DNA of 64,000 bases from G965237725 sp965237725 (GCA_965237725.1 OZ250151.1:682001-746000); one strand, 5' to 3'; shown: positions 19,695 through 29,405, numbered from the stretch's first letter. Made by a program: numbers and translations. Notes: a model not told the origin generated them from the sequence alone.

Positions 19695-20990
19695 ATGCAT
19701 AACGGCCGAAATGTTTATATTGTTGATGGATGCCGAACACCCTTCCTGCGGGCTCGGGGGGTACCAGGAAAATTCAAAGCCGTTGATTTGGCCGTCGCAG
19801 CAGGGAAACCACTTTTAAATCGCCAACCGTTTCAGCGCACCGATCTCGATGAAATAATTCTGGGATGTGTTGCCCCCACCGCGGATGAAGCCAATATTGG
19901 CCGTATCGCATCACTTCGGCTCGGATGCGGCGAATCCACTCCGGCCTGGACCGTTGCTCGAAATTGCGCCAGCGGCATGCAGGCTCTGGATTCTGCCGCG
20001 ACCAATATCGCCCTTGGAAGATCGGACCTGGTTCTGGCGGGTGGAACAGAATCCATGAGCCACACGCCGGTCATGTTTTCTACCCAGTTTGTAACCTGGC
20101 TCGGAAGCTGGGCCAGGGCAAAATCTTTGAGCGCTAAATTTAAAACTCTGGGGATGCTCAGACCTGGGCATCTCGCCCCAGTTATCGGGTTATTGCGCGG
20201 ACTGACCGACCCGGTTTGTGGATTATCCATGGGTCAAACCACCGAAAAAATCGCTTATAACTTTGATATCAGTCGTGAAGCCATGGACGCCTATTCGGTA
20301 CGCAGTCATGAACGACTGGCTGCGGCCATCGACGACTCCCTGTTTGAAGGTGAAATTGAAACAATTTATGACAATGACGGGAACAGCTATGCTGAAGATG
20401 ATGGATTGCGTCGGGACTCAGCCATGGACAAACTGGCCCGTTTGCGACCAGTCTTTGATAAACCCGCTGGATTGGTAACTGCTGGAAACAGCGCCCAGAT
20501 CACCGATGGTTGCGCCTGGCTAATTCTGGCAAGCGAAGACGCAATAGAGAAATACAAGCTTACCCCCCGAGCGCAGATAAAGGACAGTCAATGGGCTGGT
20601 GTAGACCCAACCCAGATGGGGTTGGGCCCAGTACACGCCAGCACGCCAATATTGCAGCGCCATGATCTCGGCCTCAACGATCTGGATTACTGGGAAATTA
20701 ACGAAGCCTTTGCCGGTCAGGTCCTGGGATGCCTGGCTGCCTGGAGCCGCGATTCATATTGTAAAGATGAACTGGGACTGGGGTCGGCATTAGGAGAGCT
20801 AAACCAGGAACGTTTAAATCTCCATGGCGGTGGGGTGAGTATGGGTCATCCCGTGGGTGCAAGTGGTGCGAGAATTGTACTCCATAGCCTGCATGTTCTG
20901 GAACGTAATAACTGGGACAAGGCCATTGCTACATTGTGTATTGGTGGCGGTCAGGGGGGTGCGATGATGATTGAGAGGGTGCGCCGTTGA
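19695..20990 (+). CDS. fadI: Acetyl-CoA C-acyltransferase (thiolase), FadI type
   Basis: This 431-aa thiolase has active-site Cys91 in NCASGMQALD, the His motif GGGVSMGHPVGASGARI and the second catalytic Cys in TLCIGGGQGGAM. The extra loop region and length fit the FadI-type subunit, not the approximately 390-aa FadA. It cleaves 3-ketoacyl-CoA to acetyl-CoA and a shortened acyl-CoA in beta-oxidation. It lies 39 bp upstream of the multifunctional fadJ-type gene, the usual pairing. Confidence 0.9.
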   Translation: MHNGRNVYIVDGCRTPFLRARGVPGKFKAVDLAVAAGKPLLNRQPFQRTDLDEIILGCVAPTADEANIGRIASLRLGCGESTPAWTVARNCASGMQALDSAATNIALGRSDLVLAGGTESMSHTPVMFSTQFVTWLGSWARAKSLSAKFKTLGMLRPGHLAPVIGLLRGLTDPVCGLSMGQTTEKIAYNFDISREAMDAYSVRSHERLAAAIDDSLFEGEIETIYDNDGNSYAEDDGLRRDSAMDKLARLRPVFDKPAGLVTAGNSAQITDGCAWLILASEDAIEKYKLTPRAQIKDSQWAGVDPTQMGLGPVHASTPILQRHDLGLNDLDYWEINEAFAGQVLGCLAAWSRDSYCKDELGLGSALGELNQERLNLHGGGVSMGHPVGASGARIVLHSLHVLERNNWDKAIATLCIGGGQGGAMMIERVRR

Positions 20991-21029
20991 ACGCTGCAAT
21001 TATTTTCTTAACCCTACAGAGCATATAGA

Positions 21030-23084
21030 ATGGCCAAATTGAAAAACTGGACAATTACCCAGCAGGACGATTGTTGCCTGTTGACCCTGGATGTTCCAGG
21101 CAAGACCCAAAATGTCCTGTCCTCGTTGGTTTTGAATGAGCTCGATCAGGTGCTGGATGAAATTGAAACACTCGATGTAAAAGGACTCATAATTCAGTCC
21201 GCCAAATCCACAAGCTTTATTTCCGGGGCCGACATTAGTGAATTTCAAAAAATTGAATCCTGCGAGCAGGCACTGGAAATCACAGGGTTTGCCAATGCCG
21301 TCCTCCACCGTATTGAAGGCTTAGCCATTCCAAGTGTTGCTATGATCAATGGTCATTGTCTCGGCGGCGGCCTGGAGTTAGCCCTGGCCTGCAAATATCG
21401 GGTTAGCATAGATGATCCCACCGTGCGATTGGGATTACCCGAAGTCAAACTGGGAATCCATCCCGGATTTGGTGGCAGCATTCGATTAATTGAAACTATT
21501 GGGGTCCCCGCCGGGATGGATCTTATTCTCAGCGGCCGTACTGTAGTGCCTTATGTTGCCAAAAAGTCCGGACTTGTTGATCAATGCGTGCCCTTGCGCC
21601 AGCTCGAGCGGACGGCAAAGTATATTATCGAAAAGCAGCCTAAGCCCAGGCGTGCTGGGAAGTTGTTACAAGCCATTAATCTCCGATTTATTCGCCCGTT
21701 GATGGCGATGTACTTAAGAAAACAGGTTAACTCCAAAGCCATTGAGGATCATTATCCGGCACCATTTGCAGTAATCGATTTATGGGAAACCCACGGTGGA
21801 AATCGCAATGCCATGTTTGAAGCGGAACAACGCTCGGTTTCAAATCTAGTGGTATCTAAGACATCGAAAAACCTGGTTAAAGTTTATTTCCTCCAGGAAG
21901 AACTTAAAAAACTCGGCTCCGGCAGCCGTGGCAAGAATATCAAAAACTTTCAACACATCCACGTCATTGGCGCCGGTGTAATGGGAGGCGACATAGCGGC
22001 ATGGTGCGCTTTGCGCGGGCTCAGCGTAACCATCCACGATCGAAGTGCAGAGGCCCTTGCCAGGGCAACGCGCCGGGCTAATCAACTATTTCAAAAGAAG
22101 CTGAAAGTATCTCGATCGGTGGAGCGGGCAATGGATCGATTCCAGCAGGACCTGTCGGGCAGTGGAGCGAGAACAGCCGATGTCATTATCGAAGCCATAT
22201 TTGAAAATGCTGAAGCAAAAATTGGCGTTTTTACCGACCTTGAAAAAGTTGCAAAACCGGATGCGATCCTGGCAACCAATACTTCAAGCATTCCCCTGGA
22301 AGTCATCAGCGAAAAACTCAAAAAACCGAGCAGGCTGGTCGGTCTTCACTTTTTTAACCCGGTTGCAAAAATGCAGCTCATAGAAATTGTCGCGGGCGAG
22401 AAGACCCAGCAAAAAATTGTCAAATCCGCTGCTGCTTTCGCAACCCAAATTAGCCGATTACCGATTGCTGTGAAAAGTAGTCCAGGATTTCTGGTCAACA
22501 GGGTGTTAATGCCTTATACACTTGAAGCGGTGGAATTGTTAGGTCAGGGAATTCCGGCAGACGTTATTGATGATGTGGCCATGAAGTTTGGGATGCCCAT
22601 GGGGCCGATAACCCTCGCCGATACCGTGGGACTGGATATTTGTTATCACGTTGGTGAAAATTTAACCCGAAGTTTCGGTGGTGAACTTCCTCCAATACTA
22701 AAGCAAAAAGTTGATGCGGAACATCTTGGAAAAAAATCGGGTAAAGGCTTCTATACCTGGGAAAAAGGTAAGCCCGTCAAGACAAAAATATCTGAAAGTT
22801 ATGATAACCAAAGTATCGAAGATAGACTGTTATTTCGATATATAAACGAATGTATCGCCTGTCTGCACGAACAGGTTGTAAATAGCCCCGAACATCTTGA
22901 CGGTGCGCTCATATTTGGTACTGGGTTTGCACCGTTTACGGGTGGGCCCATTAATTATATTTTAGATCAACAACCCTCGGCTATGCTTCAAAAATTGGAG
23001 CAACTACATGAACAGTTTGGTGAACGCTTTAAGCCATCAGATGGCTGGACAGATTTTGTACAGTCCAGCGAGCAGACCGTTTAG
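21030..23084 (+). CDS. fadJ: Fatty acid oxidation multifunctional protein (enoyl-CoA hydratase / 3-hydroxyacyl-CoA dehydrogenase), FadJ type
   Basis: This 684-aa protein begins with a crotonase domain (about 1-190): oxyanion-hole motifs SGADISEFQ and HCLGGGLELALACKYR, and LPEVKLGIHPGFGG. A NAD-binding dehydrogenase follows (HVIGAGVMGGDIAAWCA), with HFFNPVAKMQLIEIV and a C-terminal 3HCDH domain. It performs the hydration and dehydrogenation steps of beta-oxidation, acting with FadI. The stop codon overlaps the stop of the convergent sulfotransferase-like gene by 4 bp (23081-23084). Confidence 0.92.
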   Translation: MAKLKNWTITQQDDCCLLTLDVPGKTQNVLSSLVLNELDQVLDEIETLDVKGLIIQSAKSTSFISGADISEFQKIESCEQALEITGFANAVLHRIEGLAIPSVAMINGHCLGGGLELALACKYRVSIDDPTVRLGLPEVKLGIHPGFGGSIRLIETIGVPAGMDLILSGRTVVPYVAKKSGLVDQCVPLRQLERTAKYIIEKQPKPRRAGKLLQAINLRFIRPLMAMYLRKQVNSKAIEDHYPAPFAVIDLWETHGGNRNAMFEAEQRSVSNLVVSKTSKNLVKVYFLQEELKKLGSGSRGKNIKNFQHIHVIGAGVMGGDIAAWCALRGLSVTIHDRSAEALARATRRANQLFQKKLKVSRSVERAMDRFQQDLSGSGARTADVIIEAIFENAEAKIGVFTDLEKVAKPDAILATNTSSIPLEVISEKLKKPSRLVGLHFFNPVAKMQLIEIVAGEKTQQKIVKSAAAFATQISRLPIAVKSSPGFLVNRVLMPYTLEAVELLGQGIPADVIDDVAMKFGMPMGPITLADTVGLDICYHVGENLTRSFGGELPPILKQKVDAEHLGKKSGKGFYTWEKGKPVKTKISESYDNQSIEDRLLFRYINECIACLHEQVVNSPEHLDGALIFGTGFAPFTGGPINYILDQQPSAMLQKLEQLHEQFGERFKPSDGWTDFVQSSEQTV

Positions 23085-24469
23085 CGACAATTTGCGGCTC
23101 TTATAAAAGCTTCAGAAAAATAATCTTCGGGCAACCAGATACCTTGGGATATTATTAGCGATTGATTCTCATCGTATTGATTTAGAAACTCAAAACTGAT
23201 TTCACCAAACTGATTAATCTCGAATACCCGTCCCTGCTCTGGTGAAGAAATCAGTATATTGCCATTGGGCAGTATTTGATGTTTACCAAAATCGGAACTG
23301 TAGAACTTATCCGATCTACCGTTGTATACTTCTGTAAACTTCATCGTCATTGGGTCAATCTTTACTATCCGGCTGAATCGGGTATTTTGTTCTGAATCTG
23401 TATCTGCTCCGTCCCAGTCCGGCCTGCGGTCGCGTTTGTTGTTGTCATATATCGAAATAGTGCCGTCCGGCTCCCAGTCCACGTCACCCTGTCTCTGGGA
23501 AACTCCTGTGCGCCACCATTTAATTTTCAAGGTTAACGGGTCGATCACGACAATCAGGTTCAAAGATCGGTAACTGATCAGTAAATCACCCTGATGAAAA
23601 AGCGGAAATTTATCTGCCAGGTTTTCGGGAAGTGGTTCAACATCCGCGCTATGCACAGGGTCGTGGTACCACTTACTGGTACGCAGACTCCTTCGCGGGG
23701 TAAGTACCGCCAACTCAGGGTTCGCAAGATGAATATCATTTAAGCCAATTTCTTTTTGAACTTGCCCGCTGTCTTGATCAAGCACAATCAATGTTTCATT
23801 ATTGAGCGACCAGACATTGCCCGCCCCATCACTTTGAACCACATCGTGAAAGCTTCCCTTTTGCATCCATTGAATGTTGCTGCATGAATCCAGTTTCAGC
23901 ATACCGGCGTCCCCATTACCCAGGTTTGCAACTATTGATCCATCGGAAAATACTTCGACGCCATGAGGCCAACGATTCTCTGGCTCTGGAATTCGTATAC
24001 TGTTGTTAACTTCGGTGTTCTCGAAAAACTTTTTAATTTCAACCTCGTCAAATTCCCAATGATGAACAATATTGTTGTCCCGATTTAATAAAATAGCGCC
24101 ATGTAAATGCGCTTGAAAATCAAATGCGCCGAATAATAATCGGTAACCTTCTGTTATGTTTTCAGCGTCCGGAAACACAACAGGATTTTGATGCCGTTGA
24201 TTTAAATCATCATAAGCTAGAGATTGATAATTTCGGGTTATCGATGATAAATATGGAACCAGTTGCAAGCGGATATCAATAGACTTTACCTGGTCTACAG
24301 CGGGTTGGGGTTCGGGGCGCTTGCCAAATAATTTTGCGAAATTGCCCCGGATCGAGGTTTCCAATGCAATCATCGTATCTCCGGGAAATACACCGTATCT
24401 GAATGCAGAAAACCCCCAGGCAAAGAAAACCATGAAAATCAGGTACAGCACTATGAATTTTCGTATCAT
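23081..24469 (-). CDS. Arylsulfotransferase-like (ASST) beta-propeller protein 1
   Basis: This 462-aa protein has an N-terminal hydrophobic segment (about 4-25) that is probably an uncleaved anchor or signal, then a beta-propeller. Repeated blades include YRLLFGAFDFQAHLHGAIL, PHGVEVFSDGSIVAN and HQILPNGNILISSPEQGRV. The family includes arylsulfate sulfotransferases, but many members are uncharacterised. Conserved His residues are present, yet the catalytic set cannot be confirmed by eye. A close paralogue (466 aa) lies 41 bp upstream on the same strand; they probably form an operon derived from a tandem duplication. Confidence 0.72.
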   Translation of the reverse strand: MIRKFIVLYLIFMVFFAWGFSAFRYGVFPGDTMIALETSIRGNFAKLFGKRPEPQPAVDQVKSIDIRLQLVPYLSSITRNYQSLAYDDLNQRHQNPVVFPDAENITEGYRLLFGAFDFQAHLHGAILLNRDNNIVHHWEFDEVEIKKFFENTEVNNSIRIPEPENRWPHGVEVFSDGSIVANLGNGDAGMLKLDSCSNIQWMQKGSFHDVVQSDGAGNVWSLNNETLIVLDQDSGQVQKEIGLNDIHLANPELAVLTPRRSLRTSKWYHDPVHSADVEPLPENLADKFPLFHQGDLLISYRSLNLIVVIDPLTLKIKWWRTGVSQRQGDVDWEPDGTISIYDNNKRDRRPDWDGADTDSEQNTRFSRIVKIDPMTMKFTEVYNGRSDKFYSSDFGKHQILPNGNILISSPEQGRVFEINQFGEISFEFLNQYDENQSLIISQGIWLPEDYFSEAFIRAANCR

Positions 24470-24510
24470 ATTTCCTGATTGATTCTATTTGCAAATAAAT
24501 TGAATTTTCA

Positions 24511-25911
24511 TCAATTACATTCCGGGGCGTTCGCAAAACTATCATCGAAATAATCCATCGGCAGCCAAATCGCTTCAGACAAAATCAGATTCTGCTCATC
24601 ATCATAAGTGTTTAAAAATTCGAATACGGTCTCACCCTGGGACGTTACCTCCAGCACTCTGCCCTGGTGGGCTGAGGTAACAAGAAAGTTTCCATTGGGC
24701 AAAAGTTGATGCTTGCTTCGTTCGCCGCTATACATGTTATCCCGTTTGCCATCATAGATAATTTCCGCGGAGAAATCGTCAGGGTTAATTTCCCAAATTC
24801 GACTGTATCGTCCTTCATTGCCATCTGGCAGATAGCCATCCCAGTCCTCGGCATAGTTTTCAAGCAAATTATTGTCAAATACGGTAAATACACCGCCGCT
24901 CTGCCAGTCTGGGTCGTGTTGTCGTCGGGTCTGGCCCGCGCGCCACCATTTAACTTTTAACGTAGTCGGGCTAAACACAAACACCAGATTTGTCGCACGA
25001 TGACTTACCAGTAAATCACCTGCACTGAAATTCGGAAATGACACGGCGTCATCCCCACTCAATGCCTCAATATCATTTTTATGAATGGGGTCATAATGCC
25101 ATTTGCCGTGGCGAAGATCTCTGCGTGGACTGAAAATCGATAATTCCGGATTGGCCAGGCGAACATCGGTCAACGATATGGTTTGTAAAACCTCCCCGGT
25201 TTCCGGATCCAGATTCATCATATCCTCGGAACCAAAGGACCAGATACTACCGCTATCCTTATCAAGCGTAATGGCGTGATGAAAATGCCCCAGTGTAGAC
25301 CAGGTATATCGCCCACATCGATCCATACGATGCATGCCATTGCCGCGATCACCATCGTTAAACACAATCGAACCATCTGGAAAAATATCTACCCCCTGGG
25401 GCAGGCGTCGCGCCGGGGGTTTATGAATGCGTTCAGCGCCGTCTTTTGCTGTTTCTTTTTTTAATACTTCTTGTATTCCGGCTTCGTCAACCACCCAGGT
25501 TTGCACCAGGTTATTGTGTTGATCGAGTAATATGCCGCCGTGGAGATGAGTTTTATAATCAAAACTGCCAAAAATAAAACGATATCCGGGTAAAGGTTGT
25601 ATTTGTTCGGACAAGTAGTAGCGTGGCAACTCACGCCGGCTTTTTAAGTCGGGTATGTCAATTTGTTGATACGCCCTGCCATTATTACTCGTAAAATCGA
25701 ATAGCTGCCTGGATGGACGGAATGAAAGGTCATTGGAAATTTTTTCGGATATTTTGGTTTCCTCGCTGACATCTCCCTGAATAAATTCCGATATTTCTTT
25801 TTCTATGGGCTGTAAAACCGACCACGGGAATACTTGGAATCTAGCTGTAGCCACCCCCCAGATGAAAACCACAACAGCAAATCCGAGCTGAAACTTGATA
25901 AATTTGGACAC
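24511..25911 (-). CDS. Arylsulfotransferase-like (ASST) beta-propeller protein 2
   Basis: This 466-aa paralogue of the downstream gene has the same layout: hydrophobic N-terminus (KFQLGFAVVVFIWGVATA), then propeller motifs YRFIFGSFDYKTHLHGGIL, PQGVDIFPDGSIVFND, LGHFHHAITLDKDSGSIW and KHQLLPNGNFLVTSAHQGRV. It is probably membrane-anchored with the propeller in the periplasm. The substrate is unknown. The GT-C-like gene nearby hints at modification of a surface glycan, but that is inference. Confidence 0.72.
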   Translation of the reverse strand: MSKFIKFQLGFAVVVFIWGVATARFQVFPWSVLQPIEKEISEFIQGDVSEETKISEKISNDLSFRPSRQLFDFTSNNGRAYQQIDIPDLKSRRELPRYYLSEQIQPLPGYRFIFGSFDYKTHLHGGILLDQHNNLVQTWVVDEAGIQEVLKKETAKDGAERIHKPPARRLPQGVDIFPDGSIVFNDGDRGNGMHRMDRCGRYTWSTLGHFHHAITLDKDSGSIWSFGSEDMMNLDPETGEVLQTISLTDVRLANPELSIFSPRRDLRHGKWHYDPIHKNDIEALSGDDAVSFPNFSAGDLLVSHRATNLVFVFSPTTLKVKWWRAGQTRRQHDPDWQSGGVFTVFDNNLLENYAEDWDGYLPDGNEGRYSRIWEINPDDFSAEIIYDGKRDNMYSGERSKHQLLPNGNFLVTSAHQGRVLEVTSQGETVFEFLNTYDDEQNLILSEAIWLPMDYFDDSFANAPECN

Positions 25912-26264
25912 TTTAACGGGCTTAGTTCAAAATTCCCATAAGGAATATATTTCTGTGTTGAAAATCACTCAAAGTTTATAATATAAACCCAATTCGTGTT
26001 TCGTTCGAAATTGGAAGTTTTTGATGTGTTGTATCAATTATTGAAAATTCTGATCCAGGGTATAGAAAGGCGCAGTCAGGGTATACCATATTGGAGTGTA
26101 ACGCGAAAGATAATGCGATCCCGGTTAGAAAGGCTGTATTAAAATTAAATATTATTCAGGTTAATTGGCCAGAATCTATAAACCTGGTTAAGCTACAAAA
26201 CGATTATTAGATTAAAGCTTGGGGAACAAGCCCTGCCCAAACGAAACCTTTAAATTTTGAAACA
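25912..26264. other. Divergent intergenic region
   Basis: This 353-bp non-coding stretch lies between two divergent genes and should hold both promoters. A consensus-like TATAAT is at 25977-25982 on the plus strand, but I find no good -35 box at the right distance. No repeat or RNA gene is recognised. Confidence 0.4.
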
Positions 26265-27719
26265 ATGACACTAACCCACAATTCGAGTCCCAACCTACGA
26301 TCAAGGGTAGTTATTTTCATTGTGGCAATGATAGTCGTATTTTTCGCGAGGAGTATATTCACCACCCAACCAGAAATGCATGATGTGCGCAAAAAGTGGG
26401 TGGTAGCCGACAACATCGCGGAAACTAACGACCTGACCCAATTGCTCTCCATCGATCATCATTCATCGCGTTGGGCCTTAATTTTGCCTACGGCATTGGC
26501 GATCAAAATCAACGGCAAAAACCTGATAACTTATTTTGGGCTGGTACTACTGCTGTTCTCATTTATTTTTGTGATGTTGCTCTCCATCGCCCGTGAAGAT
26601 GTCAACCCAAAACTACTCGGCGTGTTTGCAGTTCTACTATTCTACGAGCCGATGTTTTTTCGCGCCTCCACCCAGTTGCAACCCTTTGTCTTTGGACTGT
26701 TTTATTTATTAACCGCATTATGGGCAATGTGTCGATACATAGAGCGTGATCAGTATTTCTATATTTTTCTTTCTGCGGCAATGGTATTTCTTGCCTATGG
26801 AACAAAAGAAAGCTACCTGTTTTTCGCTGCTGGCCTTGGATTACTCCTTTTCTTAAAGTCTGGTTTTCGAGCGACACTGGGATTTTGCGCAATACTGCTG
26901 GTGTTATTTGGCCTTGAAACCTGGATGTTTAATTATCTGTCTGGAGATCTTACTTTTGGCAGAATCGAGTTTTTGAGCGGTGGAAAACATCAGGAAAAAA
27001 TGCCGGGACGTGAAACTTATGGACTCCTCGGATACTTCACCCATCGATGGGAACTTCTGACGGGTTTTAATAAAATTGTAACCGCTATTGCCGCTGGGTA
27101 TTTGGTCTTCCTGGTATGGACAAAACGACTGGGGAAGCTGCATCCGCTTACCTTAGGGATTATATTAATGGCTATTTCCTATGCCATTTTATTGACCGTG
27201 TTGCCCATGAGCATCAACCCATTAATTCCACTTCAACCCCAAAAAGTAAAATATTTAACGCCGCTGATGCCATTTGTGATTTTTACGGTGATGTTGGCAA
27301 TCAGTTATGGCATCAGCTGTTTAACCAGTTCAAGGCAAGGTCTTGCACTGGTTTCTGTCAACGTGGTGGCATTTGTATTTCTGGCTTATTCAGTGATCTA
27401 TGAATCCCCGTTTAAGTACAAATTTAAATTTACCGAACATCCAACCAAAGCGGCCATGTTGTGGGGTTACGGTGACCTTAACCAATCATTGCTCGATGGC
27501 TACGGGGTCTGCGAGCAGAAATTCAAATCCCTGGTCAGAATCAAAAACACCATTCGCAACTACATGAACGAAAATAATATCGTGGATCAACTCAGGGTTT
27601 CAAATATGGGCAATGTCCGGGTACTGCACCACATCAGCTATGACGTTGATAAATTGATCGGATTCATTCCCCATAAAGAATTAAATAAGAAAATCTCCTG
27701 GGAACAATGTCAACGGTAA
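26265..27719 (+). CDS. Polytopic membrane protein, probable GT-C glycosyltransferase
   Basis: This 484-aa protein has about ten hydrophobic segments. The layout resembles GT-C glycosyltransferases (GT39/ArnT-like): a first transmembrane helix, then an acidic motif in the first periplasmic loop (TQPEMHDVRKKWVV), then helices with EPMFFRASTQLQPFVFGL and YGTKESYLFFAAGLGL. Such enzymes move a sugar from a polyprenyl-phosphate donor to an acceptor in the periplasm. The family call rests on topology and weak motifs only; the substrate is unknown. Confidence 0.5.
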   Translation: MTLTHNSSPNLRSRVVIFIVAMIVVFFARSIFTTQPEMHDVRKKWVVADNIAETNDLTQLLSIDHHSSRWALILPTALAIKINGKNLITYFGLVLLLFSFIFVMLLSIAREDVNPKLLGVFAVLLFYEPMFFRASTQLQPFVFGLFYLLTALWAMCRYIERDQYFYIFLSAAMVFLAYGTKESYLFFAAGLGLLLFLKSGFRATLGFCAILLVLFGLETWMFNYLSGDLTFGRIEFLSGGKHQEKMPGRETYGLLGYFTHRWELLTGFNKIVTAIAAGYLVFLVWTKRLGKLHPLTLGIILMAISYAILLTVLPMSINPLIPLQPQKVKYLTPLMPFVIFTVMLAISYGISCLTSSRQGLALVSVNVVAFVFLAYSVIYESPFKYKFKFTEHPTKAAMLWGYGDLNQSLLDGYGVCEQKFKSLVRIKNTIRNYMNENNIVDQLRVSNMGNVRVLHHISYDVDKLIGFIPHKELNKKISWEQCQR

Positions 27720-28222
27720 ATCGTCGAATGCGAATCAACTGATCTATACAAATCCAATTTCTAAGTTCCACCCCCTAGCATAAAATCAATTGAAAAGATG
27801 TGATTAAAATCGTACCTTTTGTTAAAGAAATTTGTTATAAGGAGAACAGCAAGGAATTTTGATGCTAGTAGTCTAATAAAATTTATTTGGACTTCATCAG
27901 ATTTTAGCTTGCCACCTGAGTTAGTTTTAGACGAGGTTGTGGAAGACCTGGCTGTAGGCAAAATAATAATACAAATGTCGTATTAGTCAGATTCGGAGGA
28001 GACGGACGCAAAGCTAGTAGACCTTAACTGTCGTAATTTGTTTGGTGTATTAAGATCGAAGCTTATAGGAAATTGTTTGCATGTTCGCCGTCCCAAATGG
28101 ATGACATCCCCTGTCATTCTCTGCGATACGTTTGTGTTATTCCCAGTATTCTCATTCACAAAAGCTGCGACAGTTTATGTCGAATTACTTCAGTTTGTTT
28201 CAAAATTTTAGGAATATTCAAA
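27720..28222. other. Long leader region before the secreted-protein array
   Basis: This 503-bp stretch lacks a convincing gene. A 66-codon minus-strand ORF (27761-27961) has no recognisable features. An upstream extension of the first array gene to 28073 is open but has no signal-like start. The region contains a possible riboswitch-like segment (see 27953-28066) and probably the promoter of the array. Confidence 0.45.
27953..28066 (+). promoter_or_regulatory. Weak candidate for a c-di-GMP-I (GEMM) riboswitch-like leader
   Basis: The 11-mer ggacgcaaagc at 28005-28015 equals the most conserved block of GEMM riboswitches. It is followed by tagtagacc (28016-28024), which can pair with ggtgtatta (28045-28053) with one mismatch, like the second helix. 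A ggcaaaa lies upstream, followed by a 6-bp hairpin (taatac/gtatta). An extra segment of about 24 nt between that hairpin and the conserved block, and the absence of a clear GNRA loop and 3' closing helix, argue against a canonical structure. It lies about 155-270 nt upstream of the first array gene. Confidence 0.22.
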
Positions 28223-28576
28223 ATGAATAAATTTAATCTTCGACTATTAATCTTTGCTCTAGTGTTAGCGCCATTTGCCAGTGCGCACGCAGTGTGTGGC
28301 CCTCATTACTGCTCTGGATTTGGGTCAGAAGTAGTTGTTGGAGCTCTTCCTTACGACAACGGTGATATTTGGTTAGAAGGGCCCGAAATAGAACGAGATA
28401 ATCTCAACTGTACATTAGAAGACGGCAAATTTATGGTCCTCAAATCAGATCATCCAGGGCAGGATGAAAACTACGTAACAATCTTGACTGCGCTAGCTTT
28501 GGGAAATCGGCTAACCATTGTTATTGAAGAAGGAACATCTAATTGTAAAGTTAGATTTGCAAAAATTTATTATTAA
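28223..28576 (+). CDS. Small secreted protein, tandem array member 1
   Basis: This 117-aa protein is read from the ATG at 28223, which begins a good Sec signal peptide (LLIFALVLAPFASAHAV). An upstream start at 28073 would bury the signal, so it is rejected. The mature part has Cys residues at CGPHYC, NLNCTLEDGKF and NCKVRF, and the array motif TILTALALGNRLTIVIEEG near the C-terminus. It closely resembles members 5-7. The function is unknown. The motif recalls small secreted OB-fold proteins related to toxin B subunits, but that is only a guess. Confidence 0.7.
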   Translation: MNKFNLRLLIFALVLAPFASAHAVCGPHYCSGFGSEVVVGALPYDNGDIWLEGPEIERDNLNCTLEDGKFMVLKSDHPGQDENYVTILTALALGNRLTIVIEEGTSNCKVRFAKIYY

Positions 28577-28612
28577 CTGAAAACCTCTACAAATACACCT
28601 AATGATTAACTA

Positions 28613-28975
28613 ATGAGATCTAGAAAAAACATGTATAACAAGATAATCATCGCAACTCTCGTCAGCCTTTTTCTGATCAGCACATCCCATGCCTGTCAGT
28701 ACATCTGCCAAAATTGCCTAATCACAAAAATAGAACCTCATGCCACAGGCAGTACAACGGTCTATTTCAACACAACAACAAATGACAATCCGGATGGTTG
28801 CGGAATCGTCAGCAGAGCGTTAATTGATGTCAATTCCGTTGGCGCAAAACAAATGCTGGCGGGAATGTATTCGGCTTTTTTAACCGGCCGGACCCTGGAA
28901 GCGGTTAGAACGTGCGGCTGTGCGGACGAATGGGGAACCAATTATCCAGCACTCGGTTGGTTCCAGATTAAATAG
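28613..28975 (+). CDS. Small secreted protein, tandem array member 2 (divergent)
   Basis: The 120-codon ORF probably starts at the ATG at 28631 (MYNKIIIATLVSLFL), giving a signal peptide ending at HAC. The mature protein is Cys-rich (CQYICQNC, CGIV, CGCAD). It keeps a diverged form of the array motif, QMLAGMYSAFLTGRTLEAV, in place of the ALGK version. It is the most divergent array member. Confidence 0.6.
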   Translation: MRSRKNMYNKIIIATLVSLFLISTSHACQYICQNCLITKIEPHATGSTTVYFNTTTNDNPDGCGIVSRALIDVNSVGAKQMLAGMYSAFLTGRTLEAVRTCGCADEWGTNYPALGWFQIK

Positions 28976-29041
28976 ACATTTCTTACAAATAACCAAAAAA
29001 CTTTAATCAATATTAAATACATCAACAACAGATTGTACAAA

Positions 29042-29392
29042 ATGATATTCAAAACAGGTAAATGTTTAATCGCTATAGCGATAAATTTCATGGTCGCAAC
29101 AGTTTCATATTCTCTTGACTTTACGAGCTGCAAAGTTGTGGAGATCGTCGCCACTGGAATAAATAACGCCCATGATGCCGTTGATTGCACAATTAGTCCC
29201 CGACCTGCATGTGCAACAGGTTCAACTTGGTTTGGATTTGATAAATCAACTGAAGAAGGAAAGATGTATATGTCTATTGTGTTAACCGCCTTTGCATTGG
29301 GCACCAATGTTACGGGTAATATTGATGACACACAGTGTTCCCCGTATCAAGGCAATGTTGGGTTGTTGCGGCACATCAGAATGACTAATTAA
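29042..29392 (+). CDS. Small secreted protein, tandem array member 3
   Basis: The ATG at 29042 gives a 116-aa protein with hydrophobic signal CLIAIAINFMVATVSYS; a TTG three codons earlier (29033) is also possible. The mature part has Cys in TSCKVV, VDCTI, RPACAT and DTQCSP and the motif KMYMSIVLTAFALGTNVTG. It is followed closely by member 4. A decayed relative of this copy is seen at 30599-30685. Confidence 0.62.
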   Translation: MIFKTGKCLIAIAINFMVATVSYSLDFTSCKVVEIVATGINNAHDAVDCTISPRPACATGSTWFGFDKSTEEGKMYMSIVLTAFALGTNVTGNIDDTQCSPYQGNVGLLRHIRMTN

Positions 29393-29405
29393 GCAATGTA
29401 TCGAG

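Noticed and set aside
27761..27961. 66-codon minus-strand ORF before the secreted array
   Set aside because: It has no signal, motif or good ribosome-binding site and low-complexity Ser/Thr start; more likely chance.
28073..28222. Upstream extension of array gene 1
   Set aside because: The extension would place the clear signal peptide inside the protein; the ATG at 28223 fits the other array members.
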